Part shown: positions 51,333 through 59,837 of the stretch, in pieces
How positions within the stretch are numbered: position 1 is the stretch's first letter
How the letters are laid out: every line of letters begins with the position of its first letter
From: Stenotrophomonas rhizophila
Lineage (GTDB): Bacteria; Pseudomonadota; Gammaproteobacteria; Xanthomonadales; Xanthomonadaceae
Length of the DNA stretch: 64,000 nt
Assembly: GCF_003651185.1 (NCBI RefSeq)
Contig: NZ_RCDC01000005.1
Coordinates: forward strand, 248,001 to 312,000
Reading direction: 5' to 3'
Notes under the pieces: model-generated
Seen by the model: only the letters and a program-made list of their open reading frames with translations
What the model was told of the DNA's origin: nothing
The model's database searches: none
Made by a program: the position numbers and the translations under genes

Positions 51333-51364
51333 AGGCCTTCGTACGCAAGTACGGAGGCCTTTTT
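51333..51364 (+). terminator. Intrinsic terminator after tRNA-Ser
   Basis: AGGCCTTCGTAC (51333-51344), GCAA loop, GTACGGAGGCCT (51349-51360), then TTTTC. The stem is 12 bp with one T-G pair. Confidence 0.93.
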
Positions 51365-51380
51365 CTTTGTGCGATCCGGG

Positions 51381-51758
51381 TCAAACGATCGACTTGCAGA
51401 CCGCTTCGATCCGATGCCCATCCGGATCAATCAGGAAGGCGGCGTAGTAGTGATCGCCATAGTCCTCGCGCAGCCCCGGCGCCCCGTTGCAGGTGCCGCC
51501 AACCGCCAGTGCATCGCGGTGGAACGCATCGACTGCCTCACGGGAAGGTGCGCCGAAGGCCAGGTGGAAACCCGTGCCCGGGGGCGAGGCGTCGGCGCGC
51601 AGTTTCAGGCACAGCAGATCCGCGTCCTCGACATACCCATAGCCGATGGCCTCGTCGTCTTCGAAAACACGGCGCATGCCCAGCGCGCCGAGCGCGGCAT
51701 CGTGGAAGGCGGCGGCACGCGCAAGATCGCGCACGCCCAAGGAAATGTGATGCAGCAT
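51381..51758 (-). CDS. VOC (glyoxalase/bleomycin resistance) superfamily protein
   Basis: The 125-residue protein shows the VOC beta-alpha-beta-beta-beta repeats: MLHHISLGVRDLARAAAFHDAALGALGMRRV, GTGFHLAFGAPSREAVDAFH and YYAAFLIDPDGHRIEAV. Metal-ligand His and Glu at expected places (H3/H4 and E near the end). Substrate unknown. The ATG at 51758 is chosen because the VOC fold begins there. Confidence 0.85.
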   Translation of the reverse strand: MLHHISLGVRDLARAAAFHDAALGALGMRRVFEDDEAIGYGYVEDADLLCLKLRADASPPGTGFHLAFGAPSREAVDAFHRDALAVGGTCNGAPGLREDYGDHYYAAFLIDPDGHRIEAVCKSIV

Positions 51759-51945
51759 GGTGATGTGTGTCCGTGTCGAATGTCGCGCGCAGCGTCGCAT
51801 GAAACAGACGGACGGCGCGCGGGTCGGCACATTCGGATGGCGCATGCAGTCGATCCCCAATCTTCATTGGTGCCGACGCGGCGGCTCGGCTACGGTCTGG
51901 TGCAGCGGCGCCTCACCAGGCGCCCCCCGTGAAAGGAGCAGGAGC

Positions 51946-52626
51946 ATGTCGATGGGACGGAGGTCACTGCGTGGCTGGGTGGTGGTGAGCATGCTGATGG
52001 GCATGGTCATGCCGGTCGGTGCCGCATCGTTGGAGGAGCGGCTGCACCGGGCGGCGGAAAAGGGCGACGCCGCAGCCGTGCGCACGCTGCTGGGGCAGGG
52101 TGCACAGGTGGATGCGCGCGGCGCGGCCAACGCGACCCCGTTGCTGGCCGCGACCCACCACAACCACGTGGAGGCCGCGCTTGCGCTGATCCAGGCCGGT
52201 GCCGACGTCAATGCCAAGGATGCGATCCAGGACAGCCCGTACCTGTACGCCGGGGCGCGAGGGCATCTTCAGATCCTGCGCGCGACACTGAGCGCTGGCG
52301 CCGACCTGAAGAGCACCAACCGGTACGGGGGCACTGCACTCATTCCGGCGGCCGAACGCGGGCACGTGGAGACCGTGGCGACGCTGATCGCCGCCGGCGT
52401 CGATGTGGATCATGTCAACAACCTGCAGTGGACCGCGCTGCTGGAGGCGATCATCCTGGCCGATGGTGGCCCGCGACATGTGGAGATCGTCCGTCAGCTC
52501 ATCGCGGCCGGGGCCGACGTGAACCTGCCCGACGGCGAGGGCGTGAGCCCGCTGCAGCATGCACGCCAGCGCGGTTACCGCCAGATGGAGACACTGCTTC
52601 TGGCGGCGGGTGCACGCCCGGGCTGA
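51946..52626 (+). CDS. Exported ankyrin-repeat protein
   Basis: The 226-residue protein begins with a signal peptide (WVVVSMLMGMVMPVGAAS) and then has about five ankyrin repeats. Consensus pieces include AAEKGDAAAVRTLLGQGAQVDARG, ATPLLAATHHNHVEAALALIQAGADVNAKD and ATLIAAGVDVDHVNN. It likely binds a protein partner in the periplasm. AAAGGAGCAGGAGC precedes the ATG at 51946. It is followed by a Tat-exported aldo/keto reductase. Confidence 0.88.
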   Translation: MSMGRRSLRGWVVVSMLMGMVMPVGAASLEERLHRAAEKGDAAAVRTLLGQGAQVDARGAANATPLLAATHHNHVEAALALIQAGADVNAKDAIQDSPYLYAGARGHLQILRATLSAGADLKSTNRYGGTALIPAAERGHVETVATLIAAGVDVDHVNNLQWTALLEAIILADGGPRHVEIVRQLIAAGADVNLPDGEGVSPLQHARQRGYRQMETLLLAAGARPG

Positions 52627-52743
52627 GCGAGGCGCAACCGGAACGAACGGAGGGGTGTTGCCACTGCGTTGACGCCGCACAGGCATGCTCTGCACCGCCG
52701 CTCTGCCAGGGTGTGCGCTTCCCCCGCAGAAACAGGAGTCGCC

Positions 52744-53892
52744 GTGAACGCACGCCGCCACTTCCTTTCCGTTGCAGCCGCCGGCACCGCCGCGTTCGCC
52801 GCCGCCCCATTGATGGCGCAGTCGGCCGGCCCGGGCAGCGTCCTGCCCACCCGCGGCCAGGCCTCGGCGAAGCCCTTGCCGGGCAACCCCGCACAGCAGG
52901 GCAGGCGCTATCGTCCGCAGACCCGCCTGGGCCTGGGCGGTGTCGCGATCGGCAATGGGTTTGCGGCCGCGACCGATGCGCAGAGCGACGCCACCCTCGC
53001 CGCCGCCTTTGCAGCGGGCGTGCGCTATTTCGATACGTCTCCGTGGTACGGGCTTGGCCTGAGTGAGCGCCGTTACGGCCACCATCTGCACAACCATCCC
53101 GCGCGTGAGTACACGCTGTCGACCAAGGTCGGCCGCCTCCTGACGGCCACCGCCGGTGAGCTGCAGGACGTGATGTGGAAGGACCCCTCGCCGTTCCATT
53201 ACCGCTACGACTACTCCGCCGACGGCACACGGCGCTCGGTGGAGGACAGCCTCAACCGGCTCGGCGTCTCGCAGCTGGACGTGGTGTTCATCCATGACCT
53301 GTCGCCGGACAACGAAAAGGACCTTGGGATGCCGTGGGAGCAGCGCTTCGCCGAGGCTGCAAAAGGCGCGATGCCGGCGCTGACGCGCATGCGCGAAGAG
53401 GGGCTGATCAAGGCCTGGGGCTTCGGGGTGAACCGCCCTGAGCCCGCCCTGCGTGCGGTCGCCGAGGCGGACCCGGACATCTTCCTGCTCGCCTGCCAGT
53501 ACTCGCTGCTGGATCACGACCAAGCGCTGCATGACACGTTCCCGAAGATCGCCGCGCACGGTGCGTCGGTGGTGGTGGGTTCGCCGCTACTGGCCGGCTA
53601 TCTGGCTGGGCGCGACCGGTATCTGTACGACGGCAAGGTGCCGTCGTGGGCGCCGGAAAAGCGCGCCAGGGTGCAGGCCATCTGCGATCGCCACGGGGTG
53701 GATATGCGCACGGCCGCCCTGCAGTTCGCCGATGCACCGGAGGTGGTCTCGGCCGTGATCCCGGGCGCGCGCACGCCAGAACAGGTGTTGGCCAACGTCG
53801 CCTCCCTGTCCGTGGCGGTGCCCGCGGCGTTCTGGGCCGAGCTGAAGCAGGAAAAGCTGATCGCTTCGGATGCGCCGGTGCCGCGCGGCTGA
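52744..53892 (+). CDS. Tat-exported aldo/keto reductase
   Basis: The 382-residue protein starts at GTG (52744) with CAGGAGTC upstream and carries a twin-arginine signal, NARRHFLSVAAAGTAAFAAA. The catalytic tetrad of aldo/keto reductases is present: Asp in FDTSPWYG, Tyr in the same motif, Lys in STKVGRLL, and His in VFIHDLS. It probably leaves the cytoplasm folded with NADP(H) bound. It lies downstream of the ankyrin gene and may be functionally linked, by position only. Confidence 0.85.
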   Translation: MNARRHFLSVAAAGTAAFAAAPLMAQSAGPGSVLPTRGQASAKPLPGNPAQQGRRYRPQTRLGLGGVAIGNGFAAATDAQSDATLAAAFAAGVRYFDTSPWYGLGLSERRYGHHLHNHPAREYTLSTKVGRLLTATAGELQDVMWKDPSPFHYRYDYSADGTRRSVEDSLNRLGVSQLDVVFIHDLSPDNEKDLGMPWEQRFAEAAKGAMPALTRMREEGLIKAWGFGVNRPEPALRAVAEADPDIFLLACQYSLLDHDQALHDTFPKIAAHGASVVVGSPLLAGYLAGRDRYLYDGKVPSWAPEKRARVQAICDRHGVDMRTAALQFADAPEVVSAVIPGARTPEQVLANVASLSVAVPAAFWAELKQEKLIASDAPVPRG

Positions 53893-54112
53893 GCCGGCTC
53901 CGGGACCAGGGAATCGCTTGGCCTGATCGGCACCCCCTGAGGCTCTGATGGCGCCCCGCCTGTAGAGGGGGCGTCACCTGTCTTCAGGACGGCCCCGCTC
54001 GGTGTCATTTCCGCCATAGTCTTTCGCGATAGACCCGGATACGGCATCATGCGGCCCATTCGTTCCCTCCAGCCGCCGCCAGAGGAGTCCCTTCCTGCCT
54101 GGAGGCATTGCC

Positions 54113-56326
54113 GTGTCCGTCGTTCCGTTCCGTGTTGCCCCGATCCATTCGGGTCGCCGTCGTGCTGTTCCCGCGTTCTCCCCGTTGATGCAGGCGATGG
54201 CCTGCGTGCTGGGCCTTGCGCTGTCCGCCTCGGCGGTGCAGGCCGAAGAGGCGCCGGCGGGTGACGCACCTGCCAAGGACGGCGCACAGACCCTGCAGAC
54301 CGTGCAGGTCACCGCCAACCAGCTCGGCACCGTGACCGAAGGCAGTGATTCCTATACGCCCGGCACGATCGCCACGGCTACCCGCCTGGTGCTCAGCCCG
54401 CGCCAGACGCCGCAGTCGATCAGCGTGATCACCCGGCAGGAAATGAACGACTTCGGCCTCAACGGCATCGATGACGTCATGAAGGTCACGCCCGGCGTGA
54501 GCATCGTCACCTACGACAGCGAGCGCACCGAGTACTACGCGCGCGGCTTTGCGGTGCAGAATTTCCAGTACGACGGTATCCCGATGGCACGTGATTCGGC
54601 CTACTCGGCGGGCAACACGCTCAGTGATATGGCCATCTATGATCGTGTGGAAGTGCTCAAGGGCGCCACCGGCCTGCTGACCGGCATGGGCGACCCGGGC
54701 GCGACCATCAACCTGGTGCGCAAAAAGCCTACCCGCGAGCTGGCCGGCAGCGCCACGCTGGGCGTCGGTTCGTGGGACAGCTACCGCGCCGAAGTCGATG
54801 TCGGCGGGCCGTTGACTGAGAGTGGCCGCGTGCGCGGCCGCATCGTGGGCGCCTACCAGGACAAGCATTCCAATGTCGACCACTACCAGCGCAGCAATGA
54901 GGTGTTCTACGGCATCCTGGAAGCCGACCTCGGCGAGAGCACGCTGCTGACCGTCGGTGCCGATTACCAGGACAGCGATCCCAAGGGCTCCAGCTGGGGC
55001 GGCATTCCGTTGCTGGACAGTGCAGGCAACTTCAACGACATGCCGCGCTCGTTCAACAACGGCGCGCGCTGGAGCCGCTGGGGCCAGTACGCCCGCACCG
55101 GCTTCGCCACGCTGGAGCACACCTTCGGCAATGACTGGGTCGCCAAGCTGCAGCTCAATCACCAGGTCAACGGCTATGACGCCTCGCTGGGCGCGGCGGC
55201 CGGTGGCAACCCGGATCCGGTCACCGGGGAAGGCGTGAGCATGTGGCTGGGCCAGTACATCGGCAAGACCACCAGCAACGCGGCCGATCTGTACGTCAGC
55301 GGAAAGTTCGAGTGGTTCGGCCGGCAGCATGAGCTGGTCGTCGGTGGCAGCGTGTCGCGCAAGCGCTGGGTCAACAACGGCTACTCGCCGCAGCCGGGCT
55401 ACGTGAGCAGCGTCGCCAACTACTACGCCTGGACTGGCGATGTGCCCGAGCCGGACTGGCAGTGGGGCTACGGTGACAACCAGGTCACCCGCGAAAGCGG
55501 TGCCTATGTGGTGGGCCGCTTCGACCTGGCCGATCCGCTCAAGCTGATCGTCGGCAGCCGCATCGCCAACTATAAATCTCCGGATACCGACGAGAGCGGC
55601 GTGGTCGTGCCATACGCCGGCCTGGTGTACGACCTCAACCGCAACTTCTCCGTGTTCGCCAGCTACAGCACCATCTTCAAGCCGCAGGGCAACCAGGACG
55701 AACAGGGCCGGGTGCTGGATCCGTTGGAAGGGCGCAGCTACGAAGCGGGCCTGAAGGCGGAGTTCTACGACGGTCGCCTCAATGCCAGTGCGGCGGTGTT
55801 CCAGCTGGAGCAGGACAACTACGCGCAGCCGACCGGCGGCAGGACGCCGAGCGGCGGGATCGCCTATGAAGGCCTGATGGGGGTGCGCACCAAGGGCTAT
55901 GAGCTGGAAGTGTCCGGTCAGCTCGCGCCGGGCTGGCAGATCCAGGGGGGCTACGCGCACAAGATCGCGCGCCAGCAGTCCACCAAGGTCTCCACGCTGG
56001 AGCCGGAAGATCAGTTCAGCGTGCACAGCAGCTATCGCCTCACCGGCGCGGCCGATGGCTGGAGCGTCGGTGGGGGTGCGCGCTGGCAGGGCAGCACGTT
56101 CGGCACCATCACCAACCCGGCCACCGGCGGTAGCCAGATCCACCGCACCGAGCCCTACTGGCTGCTCGATGCCATGGCGCGTTACCAGTTCAACGACCAG
56201 CTCTCGGCAACGCTCAACGTCAACAACCTGCTGGACAAGCACTACTACACGATCTTCAGCTGGTACAGCACCTACACCTGGGGCGAGCCGCGCAACGTGC
56301 GCCTGACCCTCAACTACAGGTTCTGA
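54113..56326 (+). CDS. TonB-dependent siderophore receptor (FhuE/FpvA type)
   Basis: The 737-residue outer-membrane receptor has a signal peptide ending near AVQAEE and a TonB box region (TVQVTA). The plug domain has PQSISVITRQEMNDFGLNGIDDVMKVTPGV. A 22-strand barrel follows, ending in NVRLTLNYRF with terminal Phe. The start is GTG (54113) with GGAGG upstream. There is no siderophore biosynthesis, ABC transporter or sigma/anti-sigma pair next to it, and no clear Fur box in the 220-bp leader. Ligand unknown. Confidence 0.92.
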   Translation: MSVVPFRVAPIHSGRRRAVPAFSPLMQAMACVLGLALSASAVQAEEAPAGDAPAKDGAQTLQTVQVTANQLGTVTEGSDSYTPGTIATATRLVLSPRQTPQSISVITRQEMNDFGLNGIDDVMKVTPGVSIVTYDSERTEYYARGFAVQNFQYDGIPMARDSAYSAGNTLSDMAIYDRVEVLKGATGLLTGMGDPGATINLVRKKPTRELAGSATLGVGSWDSYRAEVDVGGPLTESGRVRGRIVGAYQDKHSNVDHYQRSNEVFYGILEADLGESTLLTVGADYQDSDPKGSSWGGIPLLDSAGNFNDMPRSFNNGARWSRWGQYARTGFATLEHTFGNDWVAKLQLNHQVNGYDASLGAAAGGNPDPVTGEGVSMWLGQYIGKTTSNAADLYVSGKFEWFGRQHELVVGGSVSRKRWVNNGYSPQPGYVSSVANYYAWTGDVPEPDWQWGYGDNQVTRESGAYVVGRFDLADPLKLIVGSRIANYKSPDTDESGVVVPYAGLVYDLNRNFSVFASYSTIFKPQGNQDEQGRVLDPLEGRSYEAGLKAEFYDGRLNASAAVFQLEQDNYAQPTGGRTPSGGIAYEGLMGVRTKGYELEVSGQLAPGWQIQGGYAHKIARQQSTKVSTLEPEDQFSVHSSYRLTGAADGWSVGGGARWQGSTFGTITNPATGGSQIHRTEPYWLLDAMARYQFNDQLSATLNVNNLLDKHYYTIFSWYSTYTWGEPRNVRLTLNYRF

Positions 56327-56338
56327 TCCAAAACCAAC

Positions 56339-56362
56339 GACACCCCGGGCAACCGGGGTGTC
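56339..56362. terminator. Intrinsic terminator between convergent genes
   Basis: GACACCCCGG (56339-56348), GCAA loop, CCGGGGTGTC (56353-56362). On the minus strand it is followed by a T-rich stretch, so it best serves the pirin gene; the plus strand lacks a strong T-run. Confidence 0.7.
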
Positions 56363-56381
56363 TGCGTTTGCGGCCGGGTGT

Positions 56382-57083
56382 TTACAGCGCCAGCTCGAAC
56401 ACGATGACTTCCGCGTCGTTGGCGTTTTCCAGCGTCAGCTGCGCCTCGTCACTGACCTGCAGCGCATCGCCGGTCTCCAGCGTGATGCCGTTGACCTGCA
56501 GCTGCCCGCGGGCCACCTGTACATAGGCGCCGCGACGCGGGGCCAGCGGCAGATGGAGGCGGTCGTCACCGTCCAGGATCGTGGCGTAGATGTTGGCGTC
56601 CTGGTGGATCAGCAGCGAGCCGTCACGGCCATCGCGCGAGGCGATCAGGCGCAGCTGGCCACGCTTGGTTTCCGGCGCGAAATGCGTTTCCTGGTAGCTT
56701 GGGGTGATGTTCTCCTGATCGGGGAACAGCCAGATCTGCAGGAAGTGCACCGGCTCGTCGGCTGAGTGGTTGAACTCGCTGTGGCTGACGCCGCTGCCGG
56801 CGCTCATGCGCTGCACATCGCCGTAGCGCAGCACCGAGCCGGTGCCCATCGAGTCCTTGTGCTCCAGCGCGCCGCCGAGCACGTAGGAGATGATCTCCAT
56901 GTTGCTGTGGCTGTGCGTGCCAAAGCCCTGGCCGCCCTGCACGCGGTCTTCGTTGATCACGCGCAGCGGTCCGAAGCTGGTATAGCGCGGGTCGTAGTAA
57001 TTGGCGAAGGAGAAGGTGTGCATGGAGTTCAGCCAGCCATGGTCGGCCTTGCCACGGGTGTTGCTCTTGCGGATCTGCAGCAT
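56382..57083 (-). CDS. Pirin-family cupin protein (YhaK/quercetinase type)
   Basis: The 233-residue bicupin has the pirin signature with metal-binding residues in THSHSNMEIISYVLGGALEHKDSMG, and RMSAGSGVSHSEFNHS. Known relatives include E. coli YhaK. A role in redox or quercetin oxidation is possible. The start is the ATG at 57083. It is divergent from a LysR regulator, as yhaK is from yhaJ in E. coli. Confidence 0.9.
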   Translation of the reverse strand: MLQIRKSNTRGKADHGWLNSMHTFSFANYYDPRYTSFGPLRVINEDRVQGGQGFGTHSHSNMEIISYVLGGALEHKDSMGTGSVLRYGDVQRMSAGSGVSHSEFNHSADEPVHFLQIWLFPDQENITPSYQETHFAPETKRGQLRLIASRDGRDGSLLIHQDANIYATILDGDDRLHLPLAPRRGAYVQVARGQLQVNGITLETGDALQVSDEAQLTLENANDAEVIVFELAL

Positions 57084-57195
57084 GGGAATCTCCTCGGTGT
57101 TCGATGGTTTCGATGGCGGTCCGGGGCGGCAGCTGCCGTTCCCTTTCCTGTTGCGGCCAGTATCCGCTTGCTCCGGCGCGTTGAAAAACGGATAG

Positions 57196-57216
57196 TTTCG
57201 CAAGCCATCATCGAAA
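57196..57216. promoter_or_regulatory. Candidate LysR-type operator in the pirin/LysR gap
   Basis: TTTCG-N11-CGAAA (57196-57200 and 57212-57216) is a dyad containing the T-N11-A core of LysR-type boxes. It lies 7 bp upstream of the regulator start codon. Confidence 0.45.
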
Positions 57217-57223
57217 AATTCGA

Positions 57224-58150
57224 ATGCTCAAGCTCAGCCTCGACGCCCTGCAGATCCTGGATGCCATCGACCGCCGCGGCTCGTTCGCCGCGGCCGGCAA
57301 GGCCCTGCACAAGGTGCCTTCGACCATTTCCTACACGGTCTCCAAGCTGGAAGAGGACCTGGGCGTGCAGCTGTTCGATCGGGTGGGCCCGCGCGCGCAC
57401 CTGACCCCGGCCGGGGAGGCGTTGCTGGAGGAGGGCCGCCATCTGCTGCGGGCGGCGCGGGAGCTGGAGATGCGGGTGCGGCGGGTAGCCTCCGGCTGGG
57501 AGGCCGAACTGACCGTGGCGGTCGACTCGATGTTCGTGCCGGCGCTGCTGGCCGAGGACGTGCGCGCGTTCACTGCGGTGGCCGAACAGACCCGGATGCG
57601 GCTGATCAGTGAATCGCTGTCGGGCACCTGGGAGGCACTGCTGGACCGGCGCGCGGACCTGCTGGTCGGCGCGGCGGGCGAGGGGCCCAGTGGCGGGGGC
57701 TATGTGGTCGAGCCGATGGGCGTGGTGCGTTTCGTGTTCGCGGTGGCGCCCTCGCATCCGCTGGCGGCCGCGTCCGAGCCGCTGGGCCGTGAGTCGTTGG
57801 CTGCCCACTGTGCGATCGCCGTGGCCGATTCGGCGCGGCGGCTGCTGCCGCGCACGGTCGGGCTGCTGATGGGGCAGGAGACCGTCACCGTGCCGGACAT
57901 GGTCAGCAAGTTCCGCCTGCAGTGTGCCGGGCTCGGTTTCGGTTTCCTGCCCGAGCCGTATGTACAGCGGGCGGTGGCGCAGGGCCGGCTGGTGATCAAG
58001 CAGGTTGAAGAGCCCAAGCCGGACGAGACGTTCTGGCTGGCCTGGCGCACCGGCGAGGAGGGGGCCGCGCTGAAATGGTGGCGTGAGCGCATGCAGCGGC
58101 CGGCGGTGTTGGCGGGGTGGTGGCCGACGATGGAAGGCTGGCTGGGGTAG
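57224..58150 (+). CDS. LysR-family transcriptional regulator (YhaJ-like)
   Basis: The 308-residue regulator has an N-terminal helix-turn-helix (LQILDAIDRRGSFAAAGKALHKVPSTISYTVSKLEEDLGVQLFDR over residues 9-53) and a LysR substrate-binding domain. It is paired with the divergent pirin gene and probably controls it. E. coli YhaJ, the regulator next to yhaK, is a known example. Confidence 0.9.
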   Translation: MLKLSLDALQILDAIDRRGSFAAAGKALHKVPSTISYTVSKLEEDLGVQLFDRVGPRAHLTPAGEALLEEGRHLLRAARELEMRVRRVASGWEAELTVAVDSMFVPALLAEDVRAFTAVAEQTRMRLISESLSGTWEALLDRRADLLVGAAGEGPSGGGYVVEPMGVVRFVFAVAPSHPLAAASEPLGRESLAAHCAIAVADSARRLLPRTVGLLMGQETVTVPDMVSKFRLQCAGLGFGFLPEPYVQRAVAQGRLVIKQVEEPKPDETFWLAWRTGEEGAALKWWRERMQRPAVLAGWWPTMEGWLG

Positions 58151-58273
58151 CCAGCCGCCGGGGCCAACCTGAATCCTGGCCTCGCTGTCATCGGATGGTC
58201 ATACGGATGCGATAGAGCGGCGCGGAGCGGATCGGTAACCTGCCCGACTCGATTGGTTTTTCCGACTCTGCCC

Positions 58274-59422
58274 ATGAAGCGCTTGCTGCTGTTGCTGCTG
58301 GCCGGGGCTGGCCTGTGGCTGGCGGCCTGCTCCTCCTTGACCTCCACGGCTGCCTCGACCTCGTTGAGCGATCGGCTGATCGCGCCCGGTGGTGTGTCCA
58401 CCCTGCTGGACATGCCGCGCATCGCCGACGCGGTGGACAGCGTCCCCAACCGGCATGGGCGGGTGACCGGCCGCGCGGGCGTGCCGATCTTCTGGCGGGC
58501 CTTCGACCCGGGCCAGTACGGGGTGCGCTACCACTACCTGCCCCAGCCGCACGACAACGGCGAGCCGCTGCGCACCGGCATGGCGCTGGACCTGCCGCAT
58601 CCGTTCCAGCCGCAGGCGCCGCGCGGCACGGTGGTGCTGCTGCACGGCTGGATGATGAACGGTGACGCGATGCTGCCGTGGTCGCTGCAATTGGCGCAGT
58701 CGGGCTACCGCGTGGTCACCATCGACCTGCGCAATCACGGTCATTCCGGCGCCGGCCCATCCGGTTACGGGACATTCGAATCGGATGATGTGGTCGATGT
58801 CATCGCTGCGCTGAGGGCGCGCGGGGAGGTGGTCGGGCCGCTGTATCTTTTCGGCGTTTCCTACGGCGCCGCCACCGCGCTGTTCACCGCCGACAAGCTC
58901 GGCGACCAGGTCACCGGCGTGGTGGCGATGGAATCCTTCGCCAATGCCGGCGATGCGATCCGCAGCATGATCCCGCACCTGATGTCGCTGCAGCCGACGG
59001 CGTGGAAGGCGCAGGCCATGGCCGCCTATGGGCGCTGGCGCTACGGCGGGCAGGATATCGACCAGGTGATCGCCGCCGCCAGCCAGCGTCTGGATCTGGA
59101 CCTGGATCGCGTCGACGTCACCCGCGCGCTGGCCGACAGCCGTACCTGCGTACTGCTGCTGCATGGCCAGGATGATCAGCATGTGCCGGTCGGGCAGGGC
59201 CGTCGTCTGGCTGCCGCCAGCCCGCGTGTGCATTACATCGAGATGCGTGGCGAAGACCACATCACCCTGCCGCTGCGCGTGGATCTGCTGGGCGGCGTGG
59301 TGGATGACTGGCTGGCGCACGACGCCCATGCCGGTGGTGGCTGCCCGGCGCCGGAACTGCCGGGCGAAGCGGATCTGATGGCGATGCAGGCAGCCCAGGC
59401 GCACGCCAAGCCGCGGGGATGA
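58274..59422 (+). CDS. Lipoprotein alpha/beta hydrolase
   Basis: The 382-residue protein has a lipoprotein signal with lipobox LAAC (Cys about 19). It then has an alpha/beta-hydrolase core: oxyanion-region VVLLHGWMMNG, nucleophile Ser in FGVSYGAAT, Asp in HGQDDQHVPV and His in GEDHITLPL. Substrate unknown. The start is the ATG at 58274 with weak ribosome-binding site. A REP doublet lies just after the gene. Confidence 0.88.
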   Translation: MKRLLLLLLAGAGLWLAACSSLTSTAASTSLSDRLIAPGGVSTLLDMPRIADAVDSVPNRHGRVTGRAGVPIFWRAFDPGQYGVRYHYLPQPHDNGEPLRTGMALDLPHPFQPQAPRGTVVLLHGWMMNGDAMLPWSLQLAQSGYRVVTIDLRNHGHSGAGPSGYGTFESDDVVDVIAALRARGEVVGPLYLFGVSYGAATALFTADKLGDQVTGVVAMESFANAGDAIRSMIPHLMSLQPTAWKAQAMAAYGRWRYGGQDIDQVIAAASQRLDLDLDRVDVTRALADSRTCVLLLHGQDDQHVPVGQGRRLAAASPRVHYIEMRGEDHITLPLRVDLLGGVVDDWLAHDAHAGGGCPAPELPGEADLMAMQAAQAHAKPRG

Positions 59423-59429
59423 CCTCCCG

Positions 59430-59501
59430 GTAGTGCCGGCCGCTGGCCGGCTCCACGCGATCGTCCAGCATCCATGAGAGCCGGCCAGCGGCCGGCACTA
59501 C
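59430..59501. repeat. SMAG-type REP doublet, identical to the one at 11937-12032
   Basis: A 22-bp unit headed GTAG (59430-59451) and its exact reverse complement (59480-59501) have the same sequence as the 11937/12011 pair, in the opposite relative order. They lie between the lipoprotein hydrolase gene and the tRNA-Arg terminator. Confidence 0.88.
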
Positions 59502-59524
59502 CTGGTGACAGCTGGCACCCACGC

Positions 59525-59553
59525 AAAAAAAAACAGCAACCGATGGTTGCTGT
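59525..59553 (-). terminator. Intrinsic terminator of the tRNA-Arg transcript
   Basis: On the minus strand ACAGCAACC (59553-59545) pairs with GGTTGCTGT (59541-59533) around a 3-nt loop, followed by nine T. It ends the tRNA-Arg transcript. Confidence 0.92.
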
Positions 59554-59567
59554 CTTCGTCGATGCAA

Positions 59568-59644
59568 TGGTGCGCCCGGAGAGATTCGAACTCCCGACCG
59601 CCTGGTTCGTAGCCAGGTACTCTATCCAACTGAGCTACGGGCGC
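59568..59644 (-). tRNA. tRNA-Arg (anticodon ACG), copy 1
   Basis: On the minus strand, GCGCCCG (59644-59638) pairs with CGGGCGC (59578-59572), with the encoded CCA at 59568-59570. The anticodon ACG is in CTACGAA. It is identical to the copy at 59699-59775. Confidence 0.96.
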
Positions 59645-59698
59645 ATTAACATCGAAGTAACATTGCTGATACCGACGGCGAAATCGATACCCTGTTGA

Positions 59699-59775
59699 TG
59701 GTGCGCCCGGAGAGATTCGAACTCCCGACCGCCTGGTTCGTAGCCAGGTACTCTATCCAACTGAGCTACGGGCGC
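59699..59775 (-). tRNA. tRNA-Arg (anticodon ACG), copy 2
   Basis: Same sequence as the copy at 59568-59644, including CCA (59699-59701). The two copies are 54 bp apart and probably share a transcript, with this copy upstream. Confidence 0.96.
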
Positions 59776-59837
59776 GTCAACAGGAGCGGAATTATGCGGA
59801 TCGGCGTCGCATTCGTCAACGGTTTTTGTGAAGGTCT

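Noticed and set aside
53893-54112. A coding region between the aldo/keto reductase and the receptor gene
   Set aside because: Short frames here lack ribosome-binding sites and overlap the receptor start in a different frame; I see no gene and no Fur box.
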